A stretch of DNA of 64,000 bases from Telmatobacter sp. DSM 110680 (lineage in GTDB: Bacteria; Acidobacteriota; Terriglobia; Terriglobales; Acidobacteriaceae). The position numbers were made by a program, and so were the translations under genes. Positions 53,049-62,470 of this stretch are shown piece by piece. Each line of letters starts with the position of its first letter. Positions within the stretch are counted from its first letter, which is position 1. The notes below the pieces were generated by a model. The model did not search any database. It was not told the origin of the DNA and worked only from the letters and a program-made list of their open reading frames with translations. The stretch spans positions 744,001-808,000 of the forward strand of contig NZ_CP121196.1 in the NCBI RefSeq assembly GCF_039994875.1, in the 5' to 3' direction.

Positions 53049-55025
53049 TCAACCAGAAATTGCCGTTGCTTCAATCTGAGATACATCGTCGACCATCGAC
53101 CTCGCCCGCACCAGTGTCAGCACCGTAATGTCGTCTTCCTGTCCGAACTTCAGCGCCGCTTCCGCGATGGTTCCGGCAGTCTGGCTGCTGATCGCTCGCG
53201 TCCGTTCGAAGCCGAAGAGTTCGCCCTTGGCATCGGTTGCTTCGAGCACACCGTCGGAGAGCAGGGTCAACTGATCGCCGGGCTCCAGATGGAATGTGCA
53301 TTCTTCGTACGTCTCTTCGGGCGAGATCCCAAGCGGCAGGTCTGAACTCACCAGCAACTCTTCACCGTTGCGATAGGGGGATAGATGGCCAGCGTTGGCT
53401 AACGTCACTTCCCCTTGGTCGGTCACTCGCGCGCAAATACAGGTAATGAATCCGCCATCCTGCGTCTCAGCCTGTTGGCGATTGAGGCGGATCAGCACCG
53501 CCGCGGGGCCAAGTCCTTCCGCCGCCAAAGCACGAAGCGCGCCCAACGCAAGCGTGCCGGTCATCGCGGCCTTTAGTCCTTTGCCGCTGACATCCCCAAC
53601 TACGACTAGTTGTGCGCCGTCAGCCTGGGAAAAGACTTGGTAGAAATCTCCGCCAACCTCTTGCGCGGGAAAATAAGCAGCTTCGATCGCGTATCCCTTC
53701 ACTTCAGGCAATTTAGCCGGCACCAGGCGCTGCTGAATTCCCCTGGCAGCTTCCAGCTCCGCTGCGCCTCGAGCTTGTTCTCGGCTCACCTTGGTAAACC
53801 GAAAGAACATGACTACACCAATGGCGAGCGCAAAAAGAAAATCACCGATGTCGACGATTTGAAGAGGAATGGGACCAACCTGGATGGGGTTGGCCAGGAA
53901 ATCAGCACGACCCCAACCGGTGTCGAGCGATGCAGTTCCGACATCGAAGAGCGCCGTGGACGCAGCCGGAAACAGGCTGGGTAGGATCAGCCAACCAGCT
54001 TCGCGGTTCCCGCGCCGATACCATACGAGCAAGAGAACGGGCAGCAGCAGGGCCGCGGGTAATATCACCGTAGCCTCGAGGGAGACGTAGAGCTCATTGG
54101 AAATTGCGCCCATCACTTGTACGAAAGCCAGGATTGGCATCGGCAGCATCACCAGCTCATACGCGCGCCAGATTCGTCCCACGCGGAGGCCGGCAAAGCT
54201 GAACGTAAACTCGATCTGCATGATCGTGAAGATGTAGATCAACGGATCCGCAAACAGAGTATTGACGGAAATTGGCACGAGGCCGGCGACGGCGCAGAAC
54301 AACAGGCCATTTGATATTCCAAGAAGAAGAAGATAAAAACCCAGCCACAAGTATTCCTTGCGGGCACGCTGGCTCCAATGGAGCGCAAATGCGGCGATGC
54401 TCGCCAGCACCAGCATGAGATTGATCGCCATCGAGGGAATTGCAGCGTAGAGACGCTGGCTCTCCATTGCCAAACGCTCGTTGTCGATCGGCTCCGGCGA
54501 CCCGATGGCTAACGTCAGAAACAACGGCAAATGCCACAGCGCGTACATAGTTGGAGTATGTGTACGCAAGGCAATGGTTATGTCATTGTCCTCATCGCGC
54601 GGGATGAAAATTTCTTCTGTCGGCCGGATGACGCCCCACATTGATTTCAGTTCGGCACCGTCGGCCTTTTGCCCGTTCAGATAGAGTTCGTACGTTCCTT
54701 TGCCGCCTGCAATCAAAAGGTGTACATGCTGGTGTCCTGGTTCGAGTTTGAGGTGTAGTCGATACCAACGCCACCCCGGCTGGGCTCCGCCAAGCTCGCT
54801 CATGTCGAGCGTCTTCCAACTGCTATCGTCGAAGGCCGGCCGCGCCCAGGCCAGGTCATCTCCCTCGTGCTGGAGCCATCCCTCGTCCAACGTCACCGTT
54901 CCTGAGTACCATCGCGTTGCATCGGTCGGTTGCGCCACGGCGACCAACGCTGAGAAAAGCGCTGCCAGACACAGCAATGCTGAAGCTACGCGCCCCACCC
55001 GACACCGCCGCGCAATTATCAGCAC
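53049..55025 (-). CDS. Membrane-anchored SpoIIE-type serine/threonine phosphatase with periplasmic domain
   Basis: A 658-residue protein with three parts: a signal peptide (about 1-31); a periplasmic jelly-roll (about 35-165, with WYRLHLKLEPGHQHVHLLIAGGKGTYELYLNG, a carbohydrate-binding-like fold); about seven membrane spans (about 190-400); and a cytosolic PP2C/SpoIIE phosphatase (about 430-640) with EVGGDFYQVF, VVVGDVSGKGLKAAM and LLSDGVLEATDAKGELFG, whose Asp residues bind metal. Such proteins dephosphorylate an anti-sigma-factor antagonist. No partner genes are adjacent. GTG start. The sensed ligand is unknown. Confidence 0.9.
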   Translation of the reverse strand: MLIIARRCRVGRVASALLCLAALFSALVAVAQPTDATRWYSGTVTLDEGWLQHEGDDLAWARPAFDDSSWKTLDMSELGGAQPGWRWYRLHLKLEPGHQHVHLLIAGGKGTYELYLNGQKADGAELKSMWGVIRPTEEIFIPRDEDNDITIALRTHTPTMYALWHLPLFLTLAIGSPEPIDNERLAMESQRLYAAIPSMAINLMLVLASIAAFALHWSQRARKEYLWLGFYLLLLGISNGLLFCAVAGLVPISVNTLFADPLIYIFTIMQIEFTFSFAGLRVGRIWRAYELVMLPMPILAFVQVMGAISNELYVSLEATVILPAALLLPVLLLVWYRRGNREAGWLILPSLFPAASTALFDVGTASLDTGWGRADFLANPIQVGPIPLQIVDIGDFLFALAIGVVMFFRFTKVSREQARGAAELEAARGIQQRLVPAKLPEVKGYAIEAAYFPAQEVGGDFYQVFSQADGAQLVVVGDVSGKGLKAAMTGTLALGALRALAAEGLGPAAVLIRLNRQQAETQDGGFITCICARVTDQGEVTLANAGHLSPYRNGEELLVSSDLPLGISPEETYEECTFHLEPGDQLTLLSDGVLEATDAKGELFGFERTRAISSQTAGTIAEAALKFGQEDDITVLTLVRARSMVDDVSQIEATAISG

Positions 55026-55639
55026 CGTTTCACCTGACCTCCAAGTCTCAGAGCAAATTCTGAACTCTACTTGAACGGGAGCCTCAGTCTAACGAACCGC
55101 CCTGCGAGCAGCAATACGGTTTGGGTATCGGCTTCGAGATGTACGGCTCCTCGTGACGCGACGGTTAGAGGGATTTCCTTGTTTGAATTAATAAAAGAAC
55201 TAGTAATACCCGTAGTGCTCTCGGAAATGTGGAAAGACCGCCCATCTTGTTGCCGCTCTTCTGGTTTGACCTGAGCCTGGATTTCTAAAACCCGCCTGTG
55301 CATCGCAGGACATTTGGAAAACATGGCCCTCAAGCCCGTCCAACCTCCCTCGTTTCCCACCACTCCCACAGACCGTCTGAAACCCCCTGTGAAAACCATG
55401 TGCCTTATGTGCAATGTTCGTCCCCACCCGCATCAATCCTGGAGTTCCACGCGTCGCATCCTCCACAGTTGACCTGTCTTCCACACCATGCACACCATGT
55501 AGAAATCGAGAGGAAAATAAATCACTAACCACATATAAATGCGTTCATGGTTTCGATTCGCGCCCTGTGTCCGCCGCTGATACCTCCCGAACAGCTGTGC
55601 ACTACTCCCTGTTCAAAGCTCTTCTATACTGAAGTTTCC
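55026..55639. other. 614-base intergenic region before folC
   Basis: Divergent between the phosphatase and folC. A minus-strand open frame at 55067-55414 ends in a plausible-looking stretch (AVHLEADTQTVLLLAGRFVRLRLPF) but lacks an SD and codon evidence, so I leave it as unassigned. There are CCACA-containing stretches near 55470-55500 and AT-richer sequence near 55510-55540. No RNA gene recognised. Confidence 0.5.
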
Positions 55640-57112
55640 ATGTCTTACCAGTCAGCCATCGATCATCTCGCGGCCATGGCGCCAGAACTCGCCATCCAGA
55701 CCGGTCAGACCCGCCGCAAATTCTCACTCGAAGAGTTCGCCGTTCTTCTCCAGGGTCTTGGCAATCCTCATCGCACATTTCCATCGGTCCTGATCGCCGG
55801 GACGAATGGCAAGGGTTCAACAGCTGCCACCCTGGCCGCCATCCTTACAGCCTCTGGTCTGCGCACCGGCCTTTATACTTCTCCGCATCTTTCGCGTCCA
55901 AACGAGCGCATCCGCATCGATGGCACGGAGATCTGCGACGCCGACTTTGCTGAGAAGTTCTTTCGTGTTCGTTCCACGGCGCAGAAGCTGGTGGAGGAAA
56001 AGAAACTTGCCCAGGCGCCCAGTTTCTTCGAGACCCTCACCGCGATGGCGTTTCTTCACTTTTCAGAACCTGCCATCGAGATCGCCGTCCTCGAAGTGGG
56101 CCTCGGAGGCCGTCTCGACGCCACCAATATTGTGGAGCCGCTACTCTCCATCATCACCGACATTTCTTTCGATCACATGGAGTGGCTCGGTTCGACCATC
56201 AGCGAGATAACCCGAGAAAAGGCCGGCATCCTTCGGAATGGTGGCACTCTCGTGACCTTGCCGCAACACCCAGAAGCGAACCAGGTCCTGGGCGAAGTTG
56301 CAATGAACCTCTCAGTACTGGGCGTGAGCGCGGTGCCGTTTATGCCGCCCACTGAGCCGCAATCTTCTAGCGCCCCCCCCCGCCTTTCAACAGTCGGTAC
56401 AGCTCCAACAGGGACACAATCCTCGCACCATTCAGAACAGCAACGTACGTATCGGGTTGAAGTCCTTGGCCAGCCCATTGAAGTAGCATCCCCGCTGCGT
56501 GGGGCGCACCAGCATCGCAACGTGGCTCTTGCCATCGCCGCAGCCGTCGAACTTGCCATCAGTCATGGATTTCCTGTTACTCCCAACTCCATCGCCGAAG
56601 GTATTCGCAACACCAGCTGGCCGGCGCGGCTGGAGCGAATACAGTTCGAAAACCCCGGTGATTCCAAGACCAGCGAGTTCATTCTCGACGTCGCCCACAA
56701 CCCTGCCGGTGCATGGGCGCTACGCGCCGGTCTAAGAGAATTGTTGCCTGACGCAAACCTTGGCACTCTCGTCTTCAGCTGCCTGCGCGACAAGCCGGTA
56801 GTCGAGATGGCCCAAATCCTGTTTCCGATCTTTGAGGAAGTGATTTTCGCGCCTATCAGCAGCACACGAGCTACTCCGGTACGGGATCTGCTTGCTGCCG
56901 CTGCCTCCACGGGCACTACTGCATTTGCCGCGGCATCTGTTGGCCAGGCTATTGAACTCGCGCTTGAACATGCGCAGGCTCATCCAGCCAAGCCGATTGT
57001 TGTCTCCGGATCCGTCTACCTGGTGGGCGATGTGAGAACCCGCCTACTGGCAAAAACCTCCCAGGTCGCAGCTCCGAGCCAGACAGCAGAACGTGTAGGC
57101 CAGCATCCGTGA
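55640..57112 (+). CDS. folC: Folylpolyglutamate/dihydrofolate synthase
   Basis: Adds glutamate to dihydropteroate and to folates, completing folate synthesis and retaining it in the cell. The 490-residue protein has the Mur-ligase-like P-loop GTNGKGST (54-61), TSPHLSRPNERIRIDG, LEVGLGGRLDATN (the metal-binding core) and DVAHNPAGAWAL. An insertion at about residues 240-275, low in complexity (QSSSAPPRLSTVGTAPTG), contains a nine-C DNA tract; most FolC proteins are nearer 430 residues. The ATG at 55640 begins the conserved part. Overlaps plsC by four bases. Confidence 0.95.
   Translation: MSYQSAIDHLAAMAPELAIQTGQTRRKFSLEEFAVLLQGLGNPHRTFPSVLIAGTNGKGSTAATLAAILTASGLRTGLYTSPHLSRPNERIRIDGTEICDADFAEKFFRVRSTAQKLVEEKKLAQAPSFFETLTAMAFLHFSEPAIEIAVLEVGLGGRLDATNIVEPLLSIITDISFDHMEWLGSTISEITREKAGILRNGGTLVTLPQHPEANQVLGEVAMNLSVLGVSAVPFMPPTEPQSSSAPPRLSTVGTAPTGTQSSHHSEQQRTYRVEVLGQPIEVASPLRGAHQHRNVALAIAAAVELAISHGFPVTPNSIAEGIRNTSWPARLERIQFENPGDSKTSEFILDVAHNPAGAWALRAGLRELLPDANLGTLVFSCLRDKPVVEMAQILFPIFEEVIFAPISSTRATPVRDLLAAAASTGTTAFAAASVGQAIELALEHAQAHPAKPIVVSGSVYLVGDVRTRLLAKTSQVAAPSQTAERVGQHP
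56373..56381 (+). repeat. Nine-C homopolymer inside folC
   Basis: A run of nine C codes for the Ala-Pro-Pro-Arg part of the low-complexity insertion in folC. The frame is intact at this length. Slippage by one base would truncate the protein unless corrected. Confidence 0.75.
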
Positions 57113-57894
57113 CCCGTCGCCGTCCTCCCGATCCGCTGCCCCGTCTCTATCGCTGGCGCACCAATATTCTCCAGGCACCACTCTTCTTCCTTTACACAGC
57201 CATATGTGGCAGCCTGTCGCTTTTTGTGTCGTTGTTCGAGAAGGGTGGTCGCCTCCAGCACCGCCTCGCGCAGATCTGGGCTCGCGGCTGCATCAAGATC
57301 TCCGGCTCTCATCTAGTGGTGCGTGGGACCGAAAATCTGCGCAAGTATCCCGTCGCGGTCTACGCGGCGAATCACACTTCCTATATGGATACGCCGGTCA
57401 TCTTTTCCACGCTCCCCTTTCAGTTCCGCATTCTGGCGAAGAAAGAGCTTTGGACGATGCCGTTCATCGGCTGGCATCTGAATCGATCCGGACAGATCCC
57501 AGTGGACAGCGTCAGCTCCAATTCGACTGTTTCGAGTCTTGGGGCCGCGGTTCGCGCACTGCGCGCGGGAATGCCGTTGTTTGTTTTTCCTGAGGGAGCA
57601 CGCACCCCCGATGGCACTACGCAACCATTTCTCGCTGGCGCGGCATTTCTTGCGATTCGGGCCCAGGTTCCGCTGGTGCCTATTGCGCTCAGCGGCGTGT
57701 ACGATTTGCTCCCCATGCATACACGCCATTTTTATCCGGGTGAGATCACGCTGACGGTCGGCGAACCGATCTCGACTGAGGGAATGACCCTTCGCCAGGT
57801 TGAGGCGTTGAACATCCGGCTCCGCGAGACCATCGAACAAATGCGCGCCCAGTCAAAACCAGGCGCGATTCCCGCGGCTGAAATGTCTTCATAG
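57109..57894 (+). CDS. plsC: 1-acyl-sn-glycerol-3-phosphate acyltransferase
   Basis: Adds the second acyl chain to lysophosphatidic acid, giving phosphatidic acid. A 261-residue membrane-associated protein with the HX4D motif (His89-x4-Asp94), FPEGAR (160-165), and a hydrophobic N-terminal segment (about 20-42). GTG start overlapping the folC stop by four bases (GTGA), so translation is coupled. A hairpin follows. The acyl donor (ACP or CoA) cannot be told from sequence. Confidence 0.93.
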   Translation: MTRRRPPDPLPRLYRWRTNILQAPLFFLYTAICGSLSLFVSLFEKGGRLQHRLAQIWARGCIKISGSHLVVRGTENLRKYPVAVYAANHTSYMDTPVIFSTLPFQFRILAKKELWTMPFIGWHLNRSGQIPVDSVSSNSTVSSLGAAVRALRAGMPLFVFPEGARTPDGTTQPFLAGAAFLAIRAQVPLVPIALSGVYDLLPMHTRHFYPGEITLTVGEPISTEGMTLRQVEALNIRLRETIEQMRAQSKPGAIPAAEMSS

Positions 57895-57924
57895 ATGCGG
57901 CGCTGACGGACCACTCCGACATTT

Positions 57925-57954
57925 GAAAAAAAGAGCGCGGCAAAGGCCGCGCTC
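57925..57954 (-). terminator. Intrinsic terminator between converging genes
   Basis: GAGCGCGG-CAAAGG-CCGCGCTC, an eight-base stem with a run of A on its left. On the minus strand it is followed by CTTTTTTT, so it terminates the GDSL gene; it may also slow transcription out of plsC. Confidence 0.82.
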
Positions 57955-57975
57955 CCTACTTCGTGTATCCAGAAA

Positions 57976-59103
57976 TCACTGCATCCCGCCGCATGTGTAT
58001 GCACCCGTCCCCACCGGGCCATTACCGTTCTTGCTCGCGTTCATGCAATTGCTGCGTGCGAGAATCGCCGCCGCATTGATCGCAAGAATGTTGTGTCCAT
58101 GTGTCGTAGGATGCAGATCATCCCAGAACAAATAGGTATCCGGATTAACTGGGATACCCTGCGAACTGCCGGTCACATTTGCGAAAGCGTAATTTGATGG
58201 GGCCGCAACAATGCTGTTGAAAAGCCCAAATACATCGAGTTGCGCGATCTGAAGATGCTTACGGGGATTGTTCTTCCGCAGCAGTTGAATGTCCGCGTTG
58301 AGGAGACCGTTGTAGTAGGCGACCACCAGGTTTACAAGTCCCGCTGTCGCGGGGTCGCCGTTGATCCTCGGAATTAATCCCAGCGGGGGCAGATTTGGAA
58401 CGATGAACTGCGTAGCGCCGGCGTCAATCAATGCCTGGATGTTGGCGTACTGATTGGTAGCCACGGTATAGGCAGTTTGTACCGAAACGCCGCCATGGAT
58501 GAAATCATTGGCCCCACCCCAAACCACAAACAGTGTTTTGGGAGTGATCTTTGGTTTGGTGGCCAGGTAATCGGTGATTTGCTGGCCTATGTTCTCCACG
58601 TCAACCGAGAACACATCTCCTGCGCCGAAGGTGAAGCTGCCGGTGCCCATCCCAGTAGTGGCGTAACCGAACGCGTAGTTGGTTCCCCCGTCGAGCGAGT
58701 TGTTCACCTCAGGCTTTGAAGGCATCGAATCCGCGAGCTGCTTGATCCAGACGCCGGAGTAAAGTTGGGCAGCGGGCGCGGTGTCGAACCCATCCGTGAA
58801 ACTGCCATCGGTGTAGTCCGCGACAGGCCCTGGGACACGAAAACCGTATTTGTCATACGTGAGATGGGCAACATTGCCTGTATCGGAAAGCGAATCGCCA
58901 AAGACAATGATTTTGGTAAATTCCGGGGTTGGTGGCCCGGGCTGCGCATGGACTCCGACCGGGCTCAGGGAAATCAGCACTGCAGAGAATAAGCAAAGAA
59001 ATGCGGTCGAAAAGCTAAAGTTTCTGGTGGACCGAGGAGAGGCCAGAGGCAACTGAGCCTTGGCACAAACGTGAGCAGGTTTGCAGCGTTGAGCTGTTTG
59101 CAT
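57976..59103 (-). CDS. Secreted GDSL/SGNH esterase
   Basis: A 376-residue serine esterase or lipase of the GDSL family. Signal segment at about 30-53 after a basic leader (VHAQ cleavage). Block I is FGDSLSDTGN with Ser71, block III GGANDF and block V DDLHPTTHGH with Asp329/His332. The fold and the SDTGN block match plant-type and autotransporter-like GDSL esterases. AGAGGG lies six bases before the ATG at 59103. Substrate unknown; perhaps acyl sugars or lipids. Monocistronic. Confidence 0.9.
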   Translation of the reverse strand: MQTAQRCKPAHVCAKAQLPLASPRSTRNFSFSTAFLCLFSAVLISLSPVGVHAQPGPPTPEFTKIIVFGDSLSDTGNVAHLTYDKYGFRVPGPVADYTDGSFTDGFDTAPAAQLYSGVWIKQLADSMPSKPEVNNSLDGGTNYAFGYATTGMGTGSFTFGAGDVFSVDVENIGQQITDYLATKPKITPKTLFVVWGGANDFIHGGVSVQTAYTVATNQYANIQALIDAGATQFIVPNLPPLGLIPRINGDPATAGLVNLVVAYYNGLLNADIQLLRKNNPRKHLQIAQLDVFGLFNSIVAAPSNYAFANVTGSSQGIPVNPDTYLFWDDLHPTTHGHNILAINAAAILARSNCMNASKNGNGPVGTGAYTCGGMQ

Positions 59104-59570
59104 AGTTATCCCTCTTGATGTGAAACGACTCGAGCCATGGCACCGGGAATCTGTGAGAATCAAAAGTTCCCGTACCGCGATTGCTACAGTTCCAGACCGG
59201 ACTCGTGCAACTCATCTGAGCCAAGAACAGGTCGCGTCGAGCCCGGACTACAGTTCTTGTGCAGCAACGTAAATCGCCTCGTCCCCGCCGTTTGAAAGAG
59301 TCCCGAAAACCAGCCTTGTCTTCGGGTTTCCGCAGAATCGAGTGACCGAAGAAGTTCTTAGCGGGTGCGAGGTTTAGCTGCAGCCACGAAGTGTACTCCA
59401 CCGCCGAGAGTGCGTCTAGCTTGATTTCATGGGGCCGAACGGCCACTCGGTTACAAGACGCATTCGCAGCAATAAGTGCAAAATCTTGTCGATCCCGTTT
59501 CATCGCATCGCGCTAAACTCCCAATAGTCCAATTCCGTAGTCCACCATTTTGCATCCGAGGAGCCCACGA
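59104..59570. other. Intergenic region between the GDSL esterase and the serine hydrolase
   Basis: 467 bases. A minus-strand frame at 59015-59503 overlaps the esterase leader but has no SD, no domain and odd composition, so I do not call it. No other gene, RNA or long repeat seen. It must hold promoters for both flanking genes. Confidence 0.5.
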
Positions 59571-61040
59571 GTGAACAAACTCTTCCGCCGCCAAACCTGC
59601 GCATTCCTCTGCCCGCTTCTCATGTCGCTGGGCATTGCGGCGCAAACTCCCACTCCAGATAAGGCTGCCAAAGAGCGTGCGGAAGCCATTCGTGTTGTCG
59701 ACACGTGGCTCGACAGCATACAGGTTTATGAACACATTCCGGCCATCTCCGCAGGTGTAGTGGCAGGCGACCATCTTCTGTGGTCTAAGGGGTACGGAAC
59801 TCTCGACGCCGATCACAAGATTCCGGCTGCTCCAGACACCATTTACTCGATCTGCTCCATCTCAAAGCTCTTCACTTCCATCTCGTTGATGCAGCAGTAC
59901 GAGCAGGGCAAGGTCCGCCTTGACGAACCGATCACCACTTATCTGCCTTGGGCCAAGCTCAAAGCCACAGACGAAGACAGTGTGCCGATCACGCTCCGTG
60001 GGATGCTTTCTCATTCCGCCGGACTCCCGCGCGAGTCGGACTTCCCTTATTGGTCGGGACCCGATTTCCCCTTCCCTACCCGCGAGCAGATCCACGAGAT
60101 GATCGCGAAGCAAGCGCCTTTGTTTCCCGCCGAGCGCTACTTTCAATACAGCAACCTGGGCCTGACCCTGGTGGGCGAAACTGTCGAGGCCGTCTCCGGC
60201 CAGCCCTACGCCGACTATGCAAAGACCCACGTTCTCGATCCAATCGGCCTGCACGACACCCGCACCTTCATGCCGATGGACCTTTATGGCAAGCGCCTTG
60301 CGGTAGGCTACGGCGCCCTGAAGCGCGACGGCACGCGCGATCTGCTTAAACCATTCAATGCACGCGGGATCACTCCGGCAGCCGGATATACCTCGACCGT
60401 TGAGGACCTCGGCAAGTTTGCTTCCTGGCAGTTCCATCTTCTGCGTACCGGCAAAGAAGACGTACTCAAAGCCTCCACCTTGCACGAAATGCAGCGCGTC
60501 CAGTTTATGGACCCGGGATGGAAAGTGAGCTACGGCCTCGGTTTTGCAATCCAGCACAAGGAAAACCACACCTACGTTGGCCATGGCGGCGACTGTCCCG
60601 GGTACCAGACCATCCTGATGCTCCGTCCAGAGGATGAACTCGGCGTGGTTCTTATGGATAACTCCTCTGAGCGGCCGGGAGCGTGGGCTACCGTTGTTTT
60701 CGCCATTCTGGACAAGCGCAAGGGATACGAATTCAAAGCGCCTGCTCCGTCTGCAGGCGTGGACCTGGAAGCCTATACGGGCCACTACTCGGGCCAGCCT
60801 TGGGAATCTGAGGCGATCATGCTGCCGTGGGCCGGCGGCCTTGTCTCTCTATCCCTGCCGGATGACGATCCTGTGGCCGGCATGCAGTTCTACAAGCCAA
60901 AAGGAGGAGATGTGTTCCGCCGAGTTCGCGATGACGGCAGCGAAGCCGAAGAGATCAAGTTTTCTCGGGACGCTTCAGGAAAGGTTACCGAATTTACTCA
61001 CTTCAGCAACCCCAGAATGAGGATGTCGGACGTAAAGTAG
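59571..61040 (+). CDS. Secreted serine hydrolase, beta-lactamase/class C PBP fold
   Basis: A 489-residue beta-lactamase-family hydrolase, distantly like the one at 1847. Start at the GTG 59571, where GAGGAG lies seven bases upstream; a signal peptide follows (about 1-24, GIAAQ). Motifs: SISK (Ser96-x-x-Lys99), YSN (193-195), HGG (338-340). C-terminal about 100 residues form an extra beta domain (SGQPWESEAIMLPW...). Substrate unknown; it may act on D-amino acid peptides or esters. Confidence 0.87.
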   Translation: MNKLFRRQTCAFLCPLLMSLGIAAQTPTPDKAAKERAEAIRVVDTWLDSIQVYEHIPAISAGVVAGDHLLWSKGYGTLDADHKIPAAPDTIYSICSISKLFTSISLMQQYEQGKVRLDEPITTYLPWAKLKATDEDSVPITLRGMLSHSAGLPRESDFPYWSGPDFPFPTREQIHEMIAKQAPLFPAERYFQYSNLGLTLVGETVEAVSGQPYADYAKTHVLDPIGLHDTRTFMPMDLYGKRLAVGYGALKRDGTRDLLKPFNARGITPAAGYTSTVEDLGKFASWQFHLLRTGKEDVLKASTLHEMQRVQFMDPGWKVSYGLGFAIQHKENHTYVGHGGDCPGYQTILMLRPEDELGVVLMDNSSERPGAWATVVFAILDKRKGYEFKAPAPSAGVDLEAYTGHYSGQPWESEAIMLPWAGGLVSLSLPDDDPVAGMQFYKPKGGDVFRRVRDDGSEAEEIKFSRDASGKVTEFTHFSNPRMRMSDVK

Positions 61041-61080
61041 TCAGATAAACAAGCAACCGGATAGTTGCGTACAAATCTGA
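61041..61080. terminator. Nested hairpin between converging genes
   Basis: TCAGAT/ATCTGA encloses GCAAC/GTTGC with matching internal loops, right after the stop of the serine hydrolase and before the stop of the gene at 61092. Short stems and no T-run. Confidence 0.45.
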
Positions 61081-61091
61081 CGGACGAGTGA

Positions 61092-62459
61092 TTAGTCCTG
61101 CTTGCTCTTCACTCTGATCCTGATAAATACCTGCACAGCGATCGGGTTACTTCCATAAACCGGTTGCAGCGGATGGCCCACACCATAGGCTGACACTTGC
61201 GCGCCTGTGGCCGTCGATACATTAGGAAGGAACTTTACATCACGGTCGTAGCCAAACGTATATGCCTGTACATGAGTCAGCGGCTCTTCCCTGAATCCGG
61301 GCGGCAAAGGGTGTTCTCCCAGCAGTAGCTCATTGGTTCTTCCCGCATTCTCAAGCCGGAGCCAGGCGTAATTCCGCTCTTTGAACTGCAGGGTCGATTC
61401 AAGTAGATAACTATTCTCTTTCGCCGAATCCTCGATGGAGCGCGTTCTTCCCCATATCGCAGTGCTTGCCAAATTCCCATGCGCAACCTTTCGGTTGTAC
61501 ATTACGGATGCTGTCATTCTCTCCTGATCTTCATCCGGGAACAGCGCTTCTGGACTTGTGATGCGGGCATAAGAGAACTGCCCGCTCCAGCTCTTCCCTG
61601 GCTGCACGGTCAGCCGCGTGGCCCATGAGTCCATCTTTCCCTGATCAATATTCCACCGATGCTCATCGGGCTCGCGTCCATGAAAGCCACTCGCCTCAAT
61701 GCGGGCGATTCCATATGTCGCCCCCAGGGTTACGACGTCACCGGCAATGTGCGTGGAGTCCTCCTGGTGATGCCCAAGAGTACCTACCGGGTTCTCTGCT
61801 GCCGAGGTCCGGTGTGGATACGCAGTCGGGCCAATGGCTGGGTCGCCGACCGGAGCCAGATAAAAGCTGACAAGCCCCCTGTCCCCTAGATGCAGGTCGT
61901 AAAGCGCCGCAAGCTCCATGAAGAAGTCGTGGGGATGCTGCCCGTCGGCTATTGGCACGCCGTATGCTGTTTCGCCCTGTTGGAAAAGCAGTGGGTATCG
62001 CTCTCCGGTCACCGTTGCCGGCTCAAGGCTGAACATCGCGCGAAGCGTCAATTGCCCCGGCCCCCACTCCCTCTCCGCCATCGGCATAAGCCAGTTGGTC
62101 GAGAACAATTCGTCGCCGCCGCGCGGGCTGGTTTGCTGCGTATCCACCAGAAAGGCGTTTGCGTGGAACATCAGCATCCACTCCCCCTTCATCGTCATGA
62201 CCATGGGTGTTGGAGTGGAGTTTGGTTCCGCGCTTGTTCCCGACGCGGCATGATGCTCGATCTGCTGAATGAACACTTTCGGTTGCATCTGCGCCATCAG
62301 GCGCATCATCCCGCCACTGTGCATGTTCATATCGGAGCAGGTCGATTGATTCTGCGCATTTGCCGGTGGAGCGAATCCGATGAGCAGAGTGGCGCACGCC
62401 AGCGCCCATCGGCACCGCAATCTAAAGCCTGCAACCACCCTTGAGCCGCGCCAAAGCAT
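61092..62459 (-). CDS. Putative outer-membrane beta-barrel protein with Met/His-rich N-terminus
   Basis: A 455-residue protein. Start at 62459 gives a signal peptide (about 1-36, NAQ) with GGGA just upstream. The mature N-terminus is Met/His-rich (CSDMNMHSGGMMRLMAQMQ...IEHH), which may bind copper or another soft metal. The rest has alternating strands and conserved acid/His motifs (GQHPHDFFMELAALYD, HPHRT, LGHHQEDSTHIA) and ends in a strand. Related proteins are annotated as hypothetical or copper-resistance-like. Its role is unknown. Diverges from the HhH lipoprotein with only 11 bases between starts. Confidence 0.72.
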   Translation of the reverse strand: MLWRGSRVVAGFRLRCRWALACATLLIGFAPPANAQNQSTCSDMNMHSGGMMRLMAQMQPKVFIQQIEHHAASGTSAEPNSTPTPMVMTMKGEWMLMFHANAFLVDTQQTSPRGGDELFSTNWLMPMAEREWGPGQLTLRAMFSLEPATVTGERYPLLFQQGETAYGVPIADGQHPHDFFMELAALYDLHLGDRGLVSFYLAPVGDPAIGPTAYPHRTSAAENPVGTLGHHQEDSTHIAGDVVTLGATYGIARIEASGFHGREPDEHRWNIDQGKMDSWATRLTVQPGKSWSGQFSYARITSPEALFPDEDQERMTASVMYNRKVAHGNLASTAIWGRTRSIEDSAKENSYLLESTLQFKERNYAWLRLENAGRTNELLLGEHPLPPGFREEPLTHVQAYTFGYDRDVKFLPNVSTATGAQVSAYGVGHPLQPVYGSNPIAVQVFIRIRVKSKQD

Positions 62460-62470
62460 CCAATCCCAGT

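Noticed and set aside
55067..55414. Minus-strand frame upstream of the phosphatase gene
   Set aside because: No SD and no recognised family; the plausible C-terminal stretch alone is not enough.
55470..55500. Possible DnaA boxes near dnaN
   Set aside because: Best matches to TTATCCACA are seven of nine, only two copies, and dnaA is absent; not enough for an origin.
59015..59503. Minus-strand frame overlapping the GDSL esterase leader
   Set aside because: Odd composition, no domain, overlaps a gene with a strong SD start.
59862..60785. A 307-residue minus-strand frame over the serine hydrolase
   Set aside because: Antisense shadow of a well-supported gene; no motif, no SD.
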